Positions 27,946 through 36,101 of a stretch of DNA of 64,000 nucleotides are shown here, in pieces. The position numbers were made by a program, and so were the translations under genes. Below the pieces are notes generated by a model. That model had not been told where the DNA came from, did not search any database, and saw nothing but the letters and a program-made list of their open reading frames with translations. The stretch lies in NCBI RefSeq assembly GCF_900177425.1, contig NZ_LT840184.1, positions 5,249,705 through 5,313,704 on the forward strand. Reading direction: 5' to 3'. Numbering within the stretch: position 1 is the stretch's first letter; each line of letters begins with the position of its first letter. Source of the stretch: Paenibacillus uliginis N3/975 (GTDB taxonomy: Bacteria > Bacillota > Bacilli > Paenibacillales > Paenibacillaceae).

Positions 27946-28155
27946 TTAAGTGTTTGTAATTGTACTAGTTTGAACGGTATATTTGACGGCATTGTTTTTT
28001 AGCGCTTGATAATTGTTTTTTTACTCTTGCTACTAAATTTTCCATTACAGATAATCCAATGTGTTGCGAGCAGCTTGTTCTAAAACTAGAATAAACAGTG
28101 GACACAACGTTTAGAGACACGGATAATATCACTTAACGAAAGAAAGAGCTGTCCT

Positions 28156-28275
28156 TGATGGGGGAACAACGGCAGCGTTACAATGAAGAATTCAAAAAAC
28201 AGACGGTGAAATACATTCAGGACAGACCAAGTCTGTAGCAGATGTTTGTGTCGAGCTCAATATTCCAACTGTATT
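28156..28275 (+). mobile_element. IS3-family orfA remnant
   Basis: ATG at 28156 starts a reading that resembles the N-terminus of IS3-family OrfA (basic, RYNEEFKKQTVKYIQ), stops at a TAG within about 30 codons and resumes in another frame as SVADVCVELNIPT, the second helix of the helix-turn-helix. Nothing of orfB remains before the MFS gene. It is a dead fragment of an insertion sequence. Confidence 0.7.
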
Positions 28276-28324
28276 TGGGAGAGGTATTTCACAGCTATGA
28301 TTTTACAGAGAGAGGTATTGCTTC

Positions 28325-29527
28325 ATGAAGAAACCATTGAAAGAACAAAAAACAGTCTTACTTATTCTACTAAGTAATATATTCATTGTTTTTCTAGGAG
28401 TCGGACTTATCGTCCCTGTTATGCCATCCTTTAAGAATATTATGCATCTATCAGGCCAAACGATGGGTTATCTTATGGCAGCCTTTGCATTTGCACAATT
28501 ACTCATGTCTCCACTGGCAGGACGATGGATTGACACTTATGGCAGAAAGAAAATGATCATAATCGGCTTATTACTCTTCAGTATATCAGAGCTGATCTTT
28601 GGATTAGGCACACACGTATCCGTTTTATATTTATCTAGAATTCTAGGTGGCATTAGTGGTGCATTTATTATGCCAGGCGTAACTGCTTTTGTTGCAGATA
28701 TTACCTCAGTAGAGGAAAGGCCCAAAGCAATGGGTTATATTTCTGCTGCTATTAGTGTCGGTTTTATTATTGGCCCAGGTATCGGAGGTTTTATTGCTGA
28801 GCTGGGTGTGCGTGCCCCATTCTACTTTGCTGCAGGCTTCGCATTAATAACATGTATTTCATCCCTATTTATTTTAAAAGAGCCGCTAACCAAACAGCAG
28901 CTCTTGGAAATCAATCAGCTCAAAAAAGATACCAGCTTTGTAACTGATCTGAAACGATCAATTCATCCACAATACATTATCGCTTTTATTATTGTGTTTG
29001 TACTGGCCTTTGGTCTATCAGCATATGAAACCGTATTTAGTCTGTTTTCAGATCAAAAATTTGGTTTCACACCAAAAGACATTGCAACCGTTATTACAAT
29101 AAGTGCAATCTTCGGGGTTGTGGTTCAGGTCTTTCTGTTTGGTAAAATGGTAGATAAACTTGGTGAAAAGAAACTCATCCAGATATGCTTAATTGCTGGC
29201 GTATTTTTTGCGGTAGTATCCACCATGATCTCCGGCTATTTAGCCATTTTGCTAGTAACTTGCTTCATCTTTCTCGCATTTGACTTGCTGCGACCAGCAT
29301 TAACAACCTATTTATCAAAAACGGCTGAACAAGAACAAGGATTTGTCGCTGGAATGAACTCAACATATACAAGCTTGGGCAATATCGTCGGGCCCGCATT
29401 AAGCGGTATTTTATTTGATGTAAACATCAACTATCCGTATCTCTTTGCTGCTGTCATTATGATTATTGGTCTTGTAATTACGATGATGTGGAAAGAAAAA
29501 CAATTAGCTAACAGCTTAGCAAAATAA
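28325..29527 (+). CDS. MFS drug-efflux transporter (DHA1, NorA/Bmr-like)
   Basis: A 400-residue membrane protein with about 12 transmembrane helices. The loop 2-3 motif A reads GRWIDTYGRKKM (about residue 66), and motif C in helix 5 has GPGIGG (about 148), marking a proton-drug antiporter of the DHA1 group. A second motif-A-like loop (GKMVDKLGEKKL) lies after helix 8. It would expel amphipathic drugs or dyes; the actual substrate is unknown. GAGAGG lies 9 nt before the ATG. It is preceded by an IS3 remnant and followed by a strong terminator, so it is transcribed alone. Confidence 0.9.
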   Translation: MKKPLKEQKTVLLILLSNIFIVFLGVGLIVPVMPSFKNIMHLSGQTMGYLMAAFAFAQLLMSPLAGRWIDTYGRKKMIIIGLLLFSISELIFGLGTHVSVLYLSRILGGISGAFIMPGVTAFVADITSVEERPKAMGYISAAISVGFIIGPGIGGFIAELGVRAPFYFAAGFALITCISSLFILKEPLTKQQLLEINQLKKDTSFVTDLKRSIHPQYIIAFIIVFVLAFGLSAYETVFSLFSDQKFGFTPKDIATVITISAIFGVVVQVFLFGKMVDKLGEKKLIQICLIAGVFFAVVSTMISGYLAILLVTCFIFLAFDLLRPALTTYLSKTAEQEQGFVAGMNSTYTSLGNIVGPALSGILFDVNINYPYLFAAVIMIIGLVITMMWKEKQLANSLAK

Positions 29528-29546
29528 TCATGCCGTAAAACAAATG

Positions 29547-29583
29547 AGAAACCCGATGTCTTTGAAAAAGACATCGGGTTTCT
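29547..29583 (+). terminator. Strong intrinsic terminator after the MFS gene
   Basis: A 17-bp perfect stem (29547-29563 with 29567-29583) with a 3-nt loop; its right arm contains a T-run. It is AT-flanked and can work on both strands. Confidence 0.9.
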
Positions 29584-29779
29584 CTACCTCTACTATCTGA
29601 AAACCACTTCCTATGAAGTGATTTGAGATTATTTCCCCATAACCTAGAAACTCGCGCACTTCAAGAACTTACTTCCCTTTGAATATTATCTTCAATCTCA
29701 CATTCCATTCCATACAGCCAAAATGCTTGCTCCAAATAGTATCCTATACGTTGCGAAGGACAACTCTCCTGCCCCCATA

Positions 29780-31414
29780 TCAGCTCAGGCCTTCGATATG
29801 TCCCGCCTCATCCAGCCTTATGCGCCACGCCGCCGGTTCCGCGGGCAGCCCTGGCATCGTGACCACCTGCCCCGTCAGCACGACGGCGAATCCCGCGCCG
29901 GCCGACCAGCGGATATCCTGCACCTCAATCGTAAACTGCTCTGGCGCCCCGAGCACGGCGGGACGGTCTGTGAACGAATACGGCGTCTTCGCCATGCAGA
30001 CAGGAAGGTCACGCACGCCTAGCCGCTCCAGTTCCTGTAGCGCCCGCTTCGCAGCCGGGCGGTATTTAACCCCGGCTCCGCGATAAATACGTGTAACGAC
30101 CGTCTCAATCTTCTCCGCAAGCGGCATATTATCTGGATAGAGCAGTTGGAACGTATCCTCCGTCGATCCGTCGGCCAGAGCGGCCACTTCCTGCGCCAAC
30201 TCACGGCAGCCTTCACCGCCACGCTCCCAAGCGTCCGATAGAATCGCCTTCACACCAAGCTCTGCGCAGAGATCGGCAACCTGCGCCAGCTCTGCCTCCG
30301 TATCCGCCGCAAAGCGATTAATAGCGACTATTACCGGCACGCCGAAGCCTCGCATGTTCTCCACGTGGCGCCGCAGGTTGCCGAATCCAGACCGTATCGC
30401 CTCGGCATTCTCCGTCAAGAGTTCCTGTTTCGGTACGCCGCCGTTGTATTTCAGCGCACGCACGGTCGCGACGATGACCGCAGCCGACGGATTCAGTCCT
30501 CCCAGGCGGCACTTGATGTTTATGAATTTTTCCGCGCCTAGATCGGCGCCGAATCCCGCTTCTGTCACGACGTAATCGGCCAGCTTTAGAGCATGACGGG
30601 TCGCCCGTATGCTGCTGCACCCGTGGGCGATGTTGGCGAACGGTCCGCCATGAACAAACACCGGATCGCCTTCGAGCGTCTGCACCAAATTCGGATGGAT
30701 AGCATCCTTCAGCAGAGCGCACATCGCGTCAACCGCCTGGAACTCGCCCGCTGTCACCGGCCGCTTGTCCATGTCATACGCCACGACGATCCGGCCGAGC
30801 CGCATCCGCAAATCGGCCATATCTTCCGCTAAACACAACACCGCCATCACTTCCGAAGCGGTCGTAATAAGGAAGCCGTCTTCGCGCACGGTGCCGTTGT
30901 TGTCGCCGATGCCGATTACGATCTGGCGCAGCGGCCGATCATTCATATCGAGCGCCCGTTTCCATACAATACGCGCCGGGTCAAGACGCAAAGCGTTGCC
31001 TTGGTGAATATGGTTGTCAATGAGTGCCGCGAGCAGATTGTGCGCTGATGTAATCGCATGAATATCGCCCGTAAAGTGCAGATTAATATCCTCGGCTGGC
31101 ACAATCTGGGCTTTGCCACTGCCTGTGGCGCCACCCTTCATACCCATGCACGGTCCAAGCGATGGCTCACGCAAAGCGGCCGCCGCCTTCCGTCCAATCC
31201 GATTCAATCCTTGCGTGAGCCCGATCGTTGTCAACGTCTTTCCTTCACCCGCCGGCGTCGGATTCATGGCGGTAACGAGGATAAGCTTTCCGTCCGGCCG
31301 CTGCGAGACGGATGCCCATACATCCTCGGTAAGCTTTGCTTTCCATTTTCCGTAAAGCTCAAGCTGATCCGGCTCCAAGCCCAGTTGTGCTGCAACTTCT
31401 GTGATTGGTTTCAT
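29780..31414 (-). CDS. fhs: Formate-tetrahydrofolate ligase
   Basis: A 544-residue enzyme making 10-formyl-THF from formate, THF and ATP in one-carbon metabolism (cytoplasm). The ATP-binding PTPAGEGKTLTTIGL loop lies at about residues 52-66, followed by REPSLGPCMGMKGGATGSG (about 83-101) and, near the end, the VCMAKTPYSF and GAGFAVVLTGQV segments typical of the family. Length is normal (about 550). AAGGAGG stands 5 nt before the ATG. The gene is GC-richer than its surroundings and monocistronic. Confidence 0.96.
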   Translation of the reverse strand: MKPITEVAAQLGLEPDQLELYGKWKAKLTEDVWASVSQRPDGKLILVTAMNPTPAGEGKTLTTIGLTQGLNRIGRKAAAALREPSLGPCMGMKGGATGSGKAQIVPAEDINLHFTGDIHAITSAHNLLAALIDNHIHQGNALRLDPARIVWKRALDMNDRPLRQIVIGIGDNNGTVREDGFLITTASEVMAVLCLAEDMADLRMRLGRIVVAYDMDKRPVTAGEFQAVDAMCALLKDAIHPNLVQTLEGDPVFVHGGPFANIAHGCSSIRATRHALKLADYVVTEAGFGADLGAEKFINIKCRLGGLNPSAAVIVATVRALKYNGGVPKQELLTENAEAIRSGFGNLRRHVENMRGFGVPVIVAINRFAADTEAELAQVADLCAELGVKAILSDAWERGGEGCRELAQEVAALADGSTEDTFQLLYPDNMPLAEKIETVVTRIYRGAGVKYRPAAKRALQELERLGVRDLPVCMAKTPYSFTDRPAVLGAPEQFTIEVQDIRWSAGAGFAVVLTGQVVTMPGLPAEPAAWRIRLDEAGHIEGLS

Positions 31415-31906
31415 ATATGCCTCCTTGCCTATTCCGCTTAATAGGCCTTATAAAAAAATAGTTATAAAAGATTGCATATTTCATCAATGAATCTAGATAT
31501 AGCCCCTATAGAATATTATAAGAAAATTCACCCCCAAAAAGTTAACTATCTTGAGGCGAATTTTAGTACAGTCTCATTTTGCAGACTAAATCTTAATTGG
31601 CATTTGTTTTGACAAGTGTTTTTGCAAAAATTCGTAATAGAAACTGATCGCCCAACGTTATAATACTTCGAACTAACCGTAGAACACTTGGTCGTTTTAC
31701 ACCTATAGACCTGTTTCCCCACAAACACAAAAATAGAGTGTCGACGATAATTGCCGACACTCTATTTTTCTCTATATCCTTGAAAACCAAGTAAATCAGC
31801 AGTGTTCGATTGATTAACATGGTTCTATATTTTTTCTACGAAAATTTAAAAGCTTTTTTAATCGTATTCGTCTTTGAAGTATGCTGCAACCAGCCTTCAC
31901 CAGTAT
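31415..31906. other. Intergenic region, 492 bp
   Basis: No gene is supported. Short minus-strand frames have no binding site. A strong bidirectional hairpin occupies 31731-31767. The remaining sequence is AT-rich. Confidence 0.45.
31731..31767. terminator. Bidirectional intrinsic terminator
   Basis: A 13-bp perfect inverted repeat (31731-31743 with 31755-31767, core GAGTGTCG) with 11-nt loop, A-run on the left and T-run on the right. Confidence 0.85.
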
Positions 31907-32485
31907 TTAGACCCTTAGTGAGCCACGGAACCCTCTAGCAGCGTAATAGGAATCTGCTCCATTATGGTACACAAAGACAGTGTCATAGCGACGATCGCAA
32001 AAGATAGCCCCGCCGAGTTTTCTAATATTAGCGGGTGTTTTCACCCAGCTTGAAATTTTCAAATCGAAGTTTCCAAGTTTCTGCAGCTCTCGGTATTGCA
32101 CTTCTGTTAAAAGCTCAATGCCCATGACAGCCGCCATATTAATAGTGCTATTTTCTGGTTTGTGTTGTTTCCTGGACTCCAACGCTTCATGATCGTAACA
32201 AACACTTCTGCGCCCCTTAGGACTTTCCGCTGAACAATCGTAAAAAATGTATTCGTTCGTCTTATTGTCATGATCAACGACATCCGGTTCACCGCCAGTT
32301 CTCTCCATTTCATAAAGCGACCATAATTTTTCTGTCTGAGCTTCAAGCTTTGCTTGTACATTAGCCCATTCAAGACCTTGATGGCGGTCCATGTTTTTCT
32401 CGAAGCGTGCTTTTATTAATTTGAGTAGTTCTTCATGTTGTTCTAGTGATAACTCCTTTTTACTGCTGCTGGGACTCGTTGTCAT
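31907..32485 (-). CDS. DUF4256 family protein, copy 2
   Basis: A 192-residue paralogue of the protein at 4991-5572. Nearly all of the last 60 residues and the central GGEPDVV and SPKGRRSVCYD blocks are shared, while the N-terminal 15 residues differ. The function is unknown. ATG at 32485 has AGGGAG 8 nt upstream; an in-frame codon at 32521 is less likely. Unlike copy 1, it has no AraC or transglutaminase neighbour and sits among remnants, which suggests a separate acquisition. Confidence 0.83.
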   Translation of the reverse strand: MTTSPSSSKKELSLEQHEELLKLIKARFEKNMDRHQGLEWANVQAKLEAQTEKLWSLYEMERTGGEPDVVDHDNKTNEYIFYDCSAESPKGRRSVCYDHEALESRKQHKPENSTINMAAVMGIELLTEVQYRELQKLGNFDLKISSWVKTPANIRKLGGAIFCDRRYDTVFVYHNGADSYYAARGFRGSLRV

Positions 32486-32575
32486 ATTAATTTCTCCCTT
32501 CAAATAGGCTATTTTGTTCACATCTGCCGCTGCAGGCTAAGCCTTTTATGAAATACCATTAGCGAGGTGTTTACT

Positions 32576-32671
32576 ATGCAATGGCAAGAAGCTCGGAGCA
32601 TTTACCCTGATCAATATATCCTGCTCGAAATTTTGGACTCTCATACAGAAGACAGTTTCCGCATCCGTTAG
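32576..32671 (+). pseudogene. Truncated small gene, 31 codons
   Basis: ATG at 32576 has a good binding site (GAGGTG, 6 nt). The text (MQWQEARSIYPDQYILLEIL) resembles the first third of a small conserved Firmicutes protein and then runs into the dispersed repeat at 32655, where it stops. This indicates truncation by the event that brought in the repeat. Confidence 0.45.
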
Positions 32672-32706
32672 TATCGATATATACTATTAAAACTATAACA
32701 AATTTT
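32655..32706. repeat. About 50-bp dispersed repeat, copy 2
   Basis: Copy of 27894-27945 with about five differences. Here the centre reads TAGTAT-CGATAT-ATACTA, a perfect inverted repeat. It interrupts the small gene at 32576. Confidence 0.6.
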
Positions 32707-32752
32707 AGCTTCTTCGCTGATTAAAATGAAATAGCCTCGTCAAGAATATAGA

Positions 32753-33184
32753 TTAATAGAACAGTAGGCGGAGGTAATGGAATCGATGTTCGGTATATGC
32801 GTTAAAGTTACTTTTATGCATAGCCATCCAAAGCTCAAAAGTAAGGTTACTATCCCCCAAGCGGTACTTAATCTGTTTTCCCTTGATACTGTTAGCTTCT
32901 TTAAGAAGATCCAAAGTTTCTAGGAACTGTTTAACATGCACCGGTTCATGGCTTTCGTAGTCAAACAAGTGAGTAACTTCCACTTTAGAGATAATAGGGA
33001 GACTTTTTGCGTACTTTAGTGGATTCTTCTCTACCTTGCTCTTTATCGATACTTTGATATTGGATGCAGGATTAGCGTCTAAGACAGCATTAATTTCAGC
33101 TTCAAGCCAATCTAGATACCATTTCTCTGTTTCTCCCTCTACGGTGAAAAAGTATTGCTTGTTATCCTTCCGATTCGGTGCCAT
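32753..33184 (-). pseudogene. RloB/AbiLii-like protein, C-terminally truncated
   Basis: The N-terminal 130 residues show the TOPRIM-like start of the RloB family (FFTVEGETEKWYLDWLE) and the later FELWMAMHK motif, then end abruptly (HYLRLLFY, stop) where homologues usually continue for about 50 more residues. RloB proteins pair with an AAA ATPase in abortive-infection systems of the AbiL/RloAB kind. It overlaps the ATPase fragment upstream. GAGGTG is 12 nt before the ATG; a GTG at 33199 is an alternative. Probably non-functional. Confidence 0.65.
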
Positions 33185-33704
33185 CTTTGAATAGTTCACC
33201 TCTGCTTTCCAAAAGGTTTTCAAAAACAGAGGTAAAGTCGATATCCTTAATCGCTCCATATTGGTTCACGAAATAATTCTTCATATATTCACCGCCGTTC
33301 CTTACCCCGTTCCTGCCGGAGGTGCCGAAGTCGGACAGCGAGTAATGAGTACTACAGAAGGTATCATCATCACGCTCTACAAACTTGATCTCATCCCTCC
33401 TAAACAAATTCGAGTTGAGGAATATCGGATTATGGGTGTTAAAGATCAGCTGAGCTTTATTCTTATTTACCTCATCGTTATGGAAGATGTTCACGATACT
33501 CATTAAAGCCATTGGATGTAGGGAAGCATCGAACTCATCGATAACCAAAGTGCCTCCACTAACCAATGCACTCATTATGATGGGAAACATATTTACGAAT
33601 CGAATTGTCCCATATGACTCAAATACTTCGGCTTGTACGGGCATGTTTCCATCCTCCCCACCTACAAGGGAAACCAGCTTAGGCTCAGAATAAGGTTCTC
33701 CGCG
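33162..33704 (-). pseudogene. RloA/AbiLi-like AAA ATPase, C-terminal fragment
   Basis: A frame open from a stop at 33705-33707 gives about 180 residues of the C-terminal half of an AAA_15-type ATPase: Walker B TLVIDEFDASLHP and the switch region LIFNTHNP, followed by a helical tail. The P-loop half is absent and nothing similar lies upstream, so at least 200 residues are deleted. Together with the truncated RloB-like frame this is a decayed two-gene phage-defence module. Confidence 0.7.
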
Positions 33705-33801
33705 CTAGTTGTAACGGCAAGCTAAAACATGCGTCGTCTGACAGAGTTCCTCGTTACTCCGGAATATCTTTTGTTCTAGTCATTTCCGAAAACACAAAGC
33801 A

Positions 33802-33828
33802 GCTCCTGAACTACGAAGTCTCAGGAGC
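33802..33828 (-). terminator. Probable terminator after the SDR gene
   Basis: GCTCCTGA / TCAGGAGC stem (33802-33809 with 33821-33828), followed on the minus strand by a T-rich but interrupted tract. Confidence 0.5.
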
Positions 33829-33916
33829 CCAATAATCACGTTATTTATCACAAGTAGCCACCATTTCCTCACTTGATTCCGCCCCATGCACATGGACTAT
33901 GCGTCAACCAGCCATC

Positions 33917-34840
33917 TTAGGATTTTGCGGATTGAAACCATTCCAACGTTTGGGCGATCGCATGCTCCAGCGGCGTTGCAGGAAGCTCGAATCTCGCGCT
34001 GAATTTGCGGTGGTCCACGACAAAATCATGCTCAAATTGATACGTCATCTCAATCGTTTCGCGCGCCTCTGGAATAAACAATCCTCCTATGCGGAGCATG
34101 CCCTTGCCCATTGTCCGAATGGATGCCGGAAATCCGGCAGCACAATAAGCCATTTCGGCAAACTGCCTCGTCGTAATTGCGTCTGCATTCGGTACATGCC
34201 AGGCTTGGCCGTAGGTATCCTCCTGACCTCCCAATGCAACAAGCGCCTTACCGAAATCGTGGATGAACGTATAGGTATGCTTCTTGTCAGGGTCGCCAAG
34301 CACCGTACAAGGCTTTCCCGCTACAATTGGTTTAAAGAAGCGCTCCCCAACCGCAGAACCAAGAACACCCGGCCCAAAGAAATCGGACCCTCTTCCGATG
34401 ACGACCTGAAGCAATCCATCCTGATGCAGCTTCAGCAGTTTGCGGGACATTTCGGACCGGAGAACTCCTTTCCTAGTCGTGGCCGCATGGGGCAATTGTT
34501 CGTGCATACTTCCCTTGACCAACCCATACATATACAAATTCTCGGCCACTACCACCTTCCCCCCGGCAGCCATCGCACCGGATACGATGTTATCCTGCAT
34601 TCGCATGAACAGTTTTCCCCATTGATGATATGCCGGCTGCGCACAGTGATAGATGACCGTGGCCTCTTGCATGATTTTTGCAGCTTGCTTCGCATCTAGG
34701 AGATTGGCTTTCTCGTGCTGTACACCAGGAGGCAGTGCGTCTTTCCCGCTAAAACTAACCATTTTTACTGGCTCTCCCTGTTCTATAAGCTCTCTCATGA
34801 TGGACATCCCTAATGGCCCCGTTCCCAATATTACGTGCAT
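33917..34840 (-). CDS. NAD(P)-dependent epimerase/dehydratase family protein (SDR)
   Basis: A 307-residue extended short-chain dehydrogenase-like protein. A Rossmann fold starts at once (VILGTGPLGMSIMREL; the usual GxxGxxG is changed to GTGPLG), a catalytic-region tyrosine may be the one in NLYMYG (about 106), and later residues resemble atypical SDRs that act on nucleotide sugars or flavonoid-like substrates. ATG at 34840 follows AGGGGAG by 6 nt. It is controlled by a MerR-type promoter (34874-34904) that overlaps the end of the adjacent merR gene, so it is the target of that regulator. The substrate is unknown. Confidence 0.82.
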   Translation of the reverse strand: MHVILGTGPLGMSIMRELIEQGEPVKMVSFSGKDALPPGVQHEKANLLDAKQAAKIMQEATVIYHCAQPAYHQWGKLFMRMQDNIVSGAMAAGGKVVVAENLYMYGLVKGSMHEQLPHAATTRKGVLRSEMSRKLLKLHQDGLLQVVIGRGSDFFGPGVLGSAVGERFFKPIVAGKPCTVLGDPDKKHTYTFIHDFGKALVALGGQEDTYGQAWHVPNADAITTRQFAEMAYCAAGFPASIRTMGKGMLRIGGLFIPEARETIEMTYQFEHDFVVDHRKFSARFELPATPLEHAIAQTLEWFQSAKS

Positions 34841-34873
34841 GATATTCTCCCCTCTCAAGTATGTCTGCCAAAT

Positions 34874-34904
34874 ACAATAAACCCTATAGCAACTATAGGG
34901 TCAA
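34874..34904 (-). promoter_or_regulatory. MerR-type promoter of the SDR gene
   Basis: On the minus strand, -35 TTGACC (34904-34899) and -10 TATTGT (34879-34874) are separated by 19 bp rather than 17, and the spacer holds the inverted repeat CCCTATAG-x3-CTATAGGG (34882-34889 with 34893-34900). This is the classic architecture of promoters untwisted by MerR-family activators. Confidence 0.85.
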
Positions 34905-35763
34905 TCTCTTTGACTAACAGGCACTTGAAGCTCGATCAAATAACCTTCATGGTTCGCCATCTGCGTCATATCTACCAAATATTGCTCCACGGCCGGACCA
35001 TCCTGACAGTAGCCGTTCATGGCCATCCATTCCAGAAATTTCCTATATATGCATTTGTACGTTTGTTCCGTAGGAATCCCGGTGTACATTGCCGTAATAT
35101 AAGTCCCCCCTGAAATCACGCGTGTGAAGTTGTGGTTTGTCCCGACCCTCTTGATGGGAATAGCAACTTCAAGATCGGTATCGTTCCGATCGAACGTCAT
35201 TATATTCTCATGGTAGATCGTCATCATATATCCGTTTTGGGTCATTCCCTTTTTATAAATCGTTCCAAACAGCTCGGTAAACTTCAACACCATAGTCTCC
35301 ATTCCACAAACGGATCGCTTCCGATCAAAAGCGACATAACGATCTTCAAGCTCTTTCAACTCAATAAGAACTTCGGAATCCTTTGTATCCCTGTTCATCT
35401 CCAATAGAGCATCAATTTGCGTGATTCTTTGTTCAATGGAAGTCGTAATGTGCTCCAGTCGACGTATTTCCTGCAGTGCTTCCTCATGTTTGGCTTTCAT
35501 CAACCCCATGACCCGGTTCAGGCTCCCGCTTTGTAATGCATGGCGAATTTCCTCAAGTGAAAAATCGAGCGATTTCATATCTTGAACGATTTTAATATGC
35601 AGGATATCCAGATTGGAATAATACACCGATAGCCAGAGCTTCTATCAATTTCACTAGGCTTCATAAGGCCAATCTTGTCATAATATCGCAGGGTCTGAAT
35701 GGAGATATTGCAAATCTTCGCCGTCTGCCCTATAGAGTAATATGAATTTTTGTGCACTGGCAT
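34901..35763 (-). pseudogene. MerR-family regulator (BmrR/BltR type), frameshifted
   Basis: The N-terminal frame (from ATG 35763) carries the MerR winged helix (YYSIGQTAKICNISIQTLRYYDKIGLMKPSE, in parts) up to SSGYR. The frame then changes at about 35621-35628, and the second frame continues with YYSNLDIL, the coiled coil and a GyrI-like ligand-binding domain to 34901. Together they make a full-length regulator of about 287 residues. The intact target promoter just downstream shows what it controlled. Two extra or one missing base would explain the break; real inactivation and sequence error are both possible. Confidence 0.75.
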
Positions 35764-36101
35764 CCTTCCTCTCAACCCGAAGCTGTACGTATCCTTTATA
35801 TCTACTTCAACACTAATCTTTAGTGAGTCTGCGAACATAAAACTATATTTATTTATCAAGATCTACAGTCCAATCAATCTCTTCCAGGCCATCGGATTAC
35901 GGGAAAACTTGTACAATTCATCCCGAAGCAGGTTCCTTTTCTCTTCGGAGGATCTATATAAAGTTTGCACGGCTGTCTAGCCTCATCCAAATCATGCAGA
36001 TCGACATAGCCTGATTTATGAGACTCCAACACAATGGCTGACAGATCAATTAGAGCTGAGCTGGCAATATCAAATTCTACTCAGCCTAGGAATTATTCCA
36101 A
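35764..36101. other. Intergenic region, 338 bp
   Basis: No gene is supported. It separates the merR region from the DUF6138-like gene; short frames are shadows or unsupported. No clear terminator or promoter was recognised. Confidence 0.4.

Noticed and set aside
30318..30722. 134-codon arginine-rich frame inside fhs
   Set aside because: Same-strand alternative frame of a GC-rich gene; its composition simply reflects codon bias of fhs.
31546..31820. Overlapping minus-strand frames of 60-75 codons
   Set aside because: No binding site; they read through a terminator hairpin, and no family is visible.
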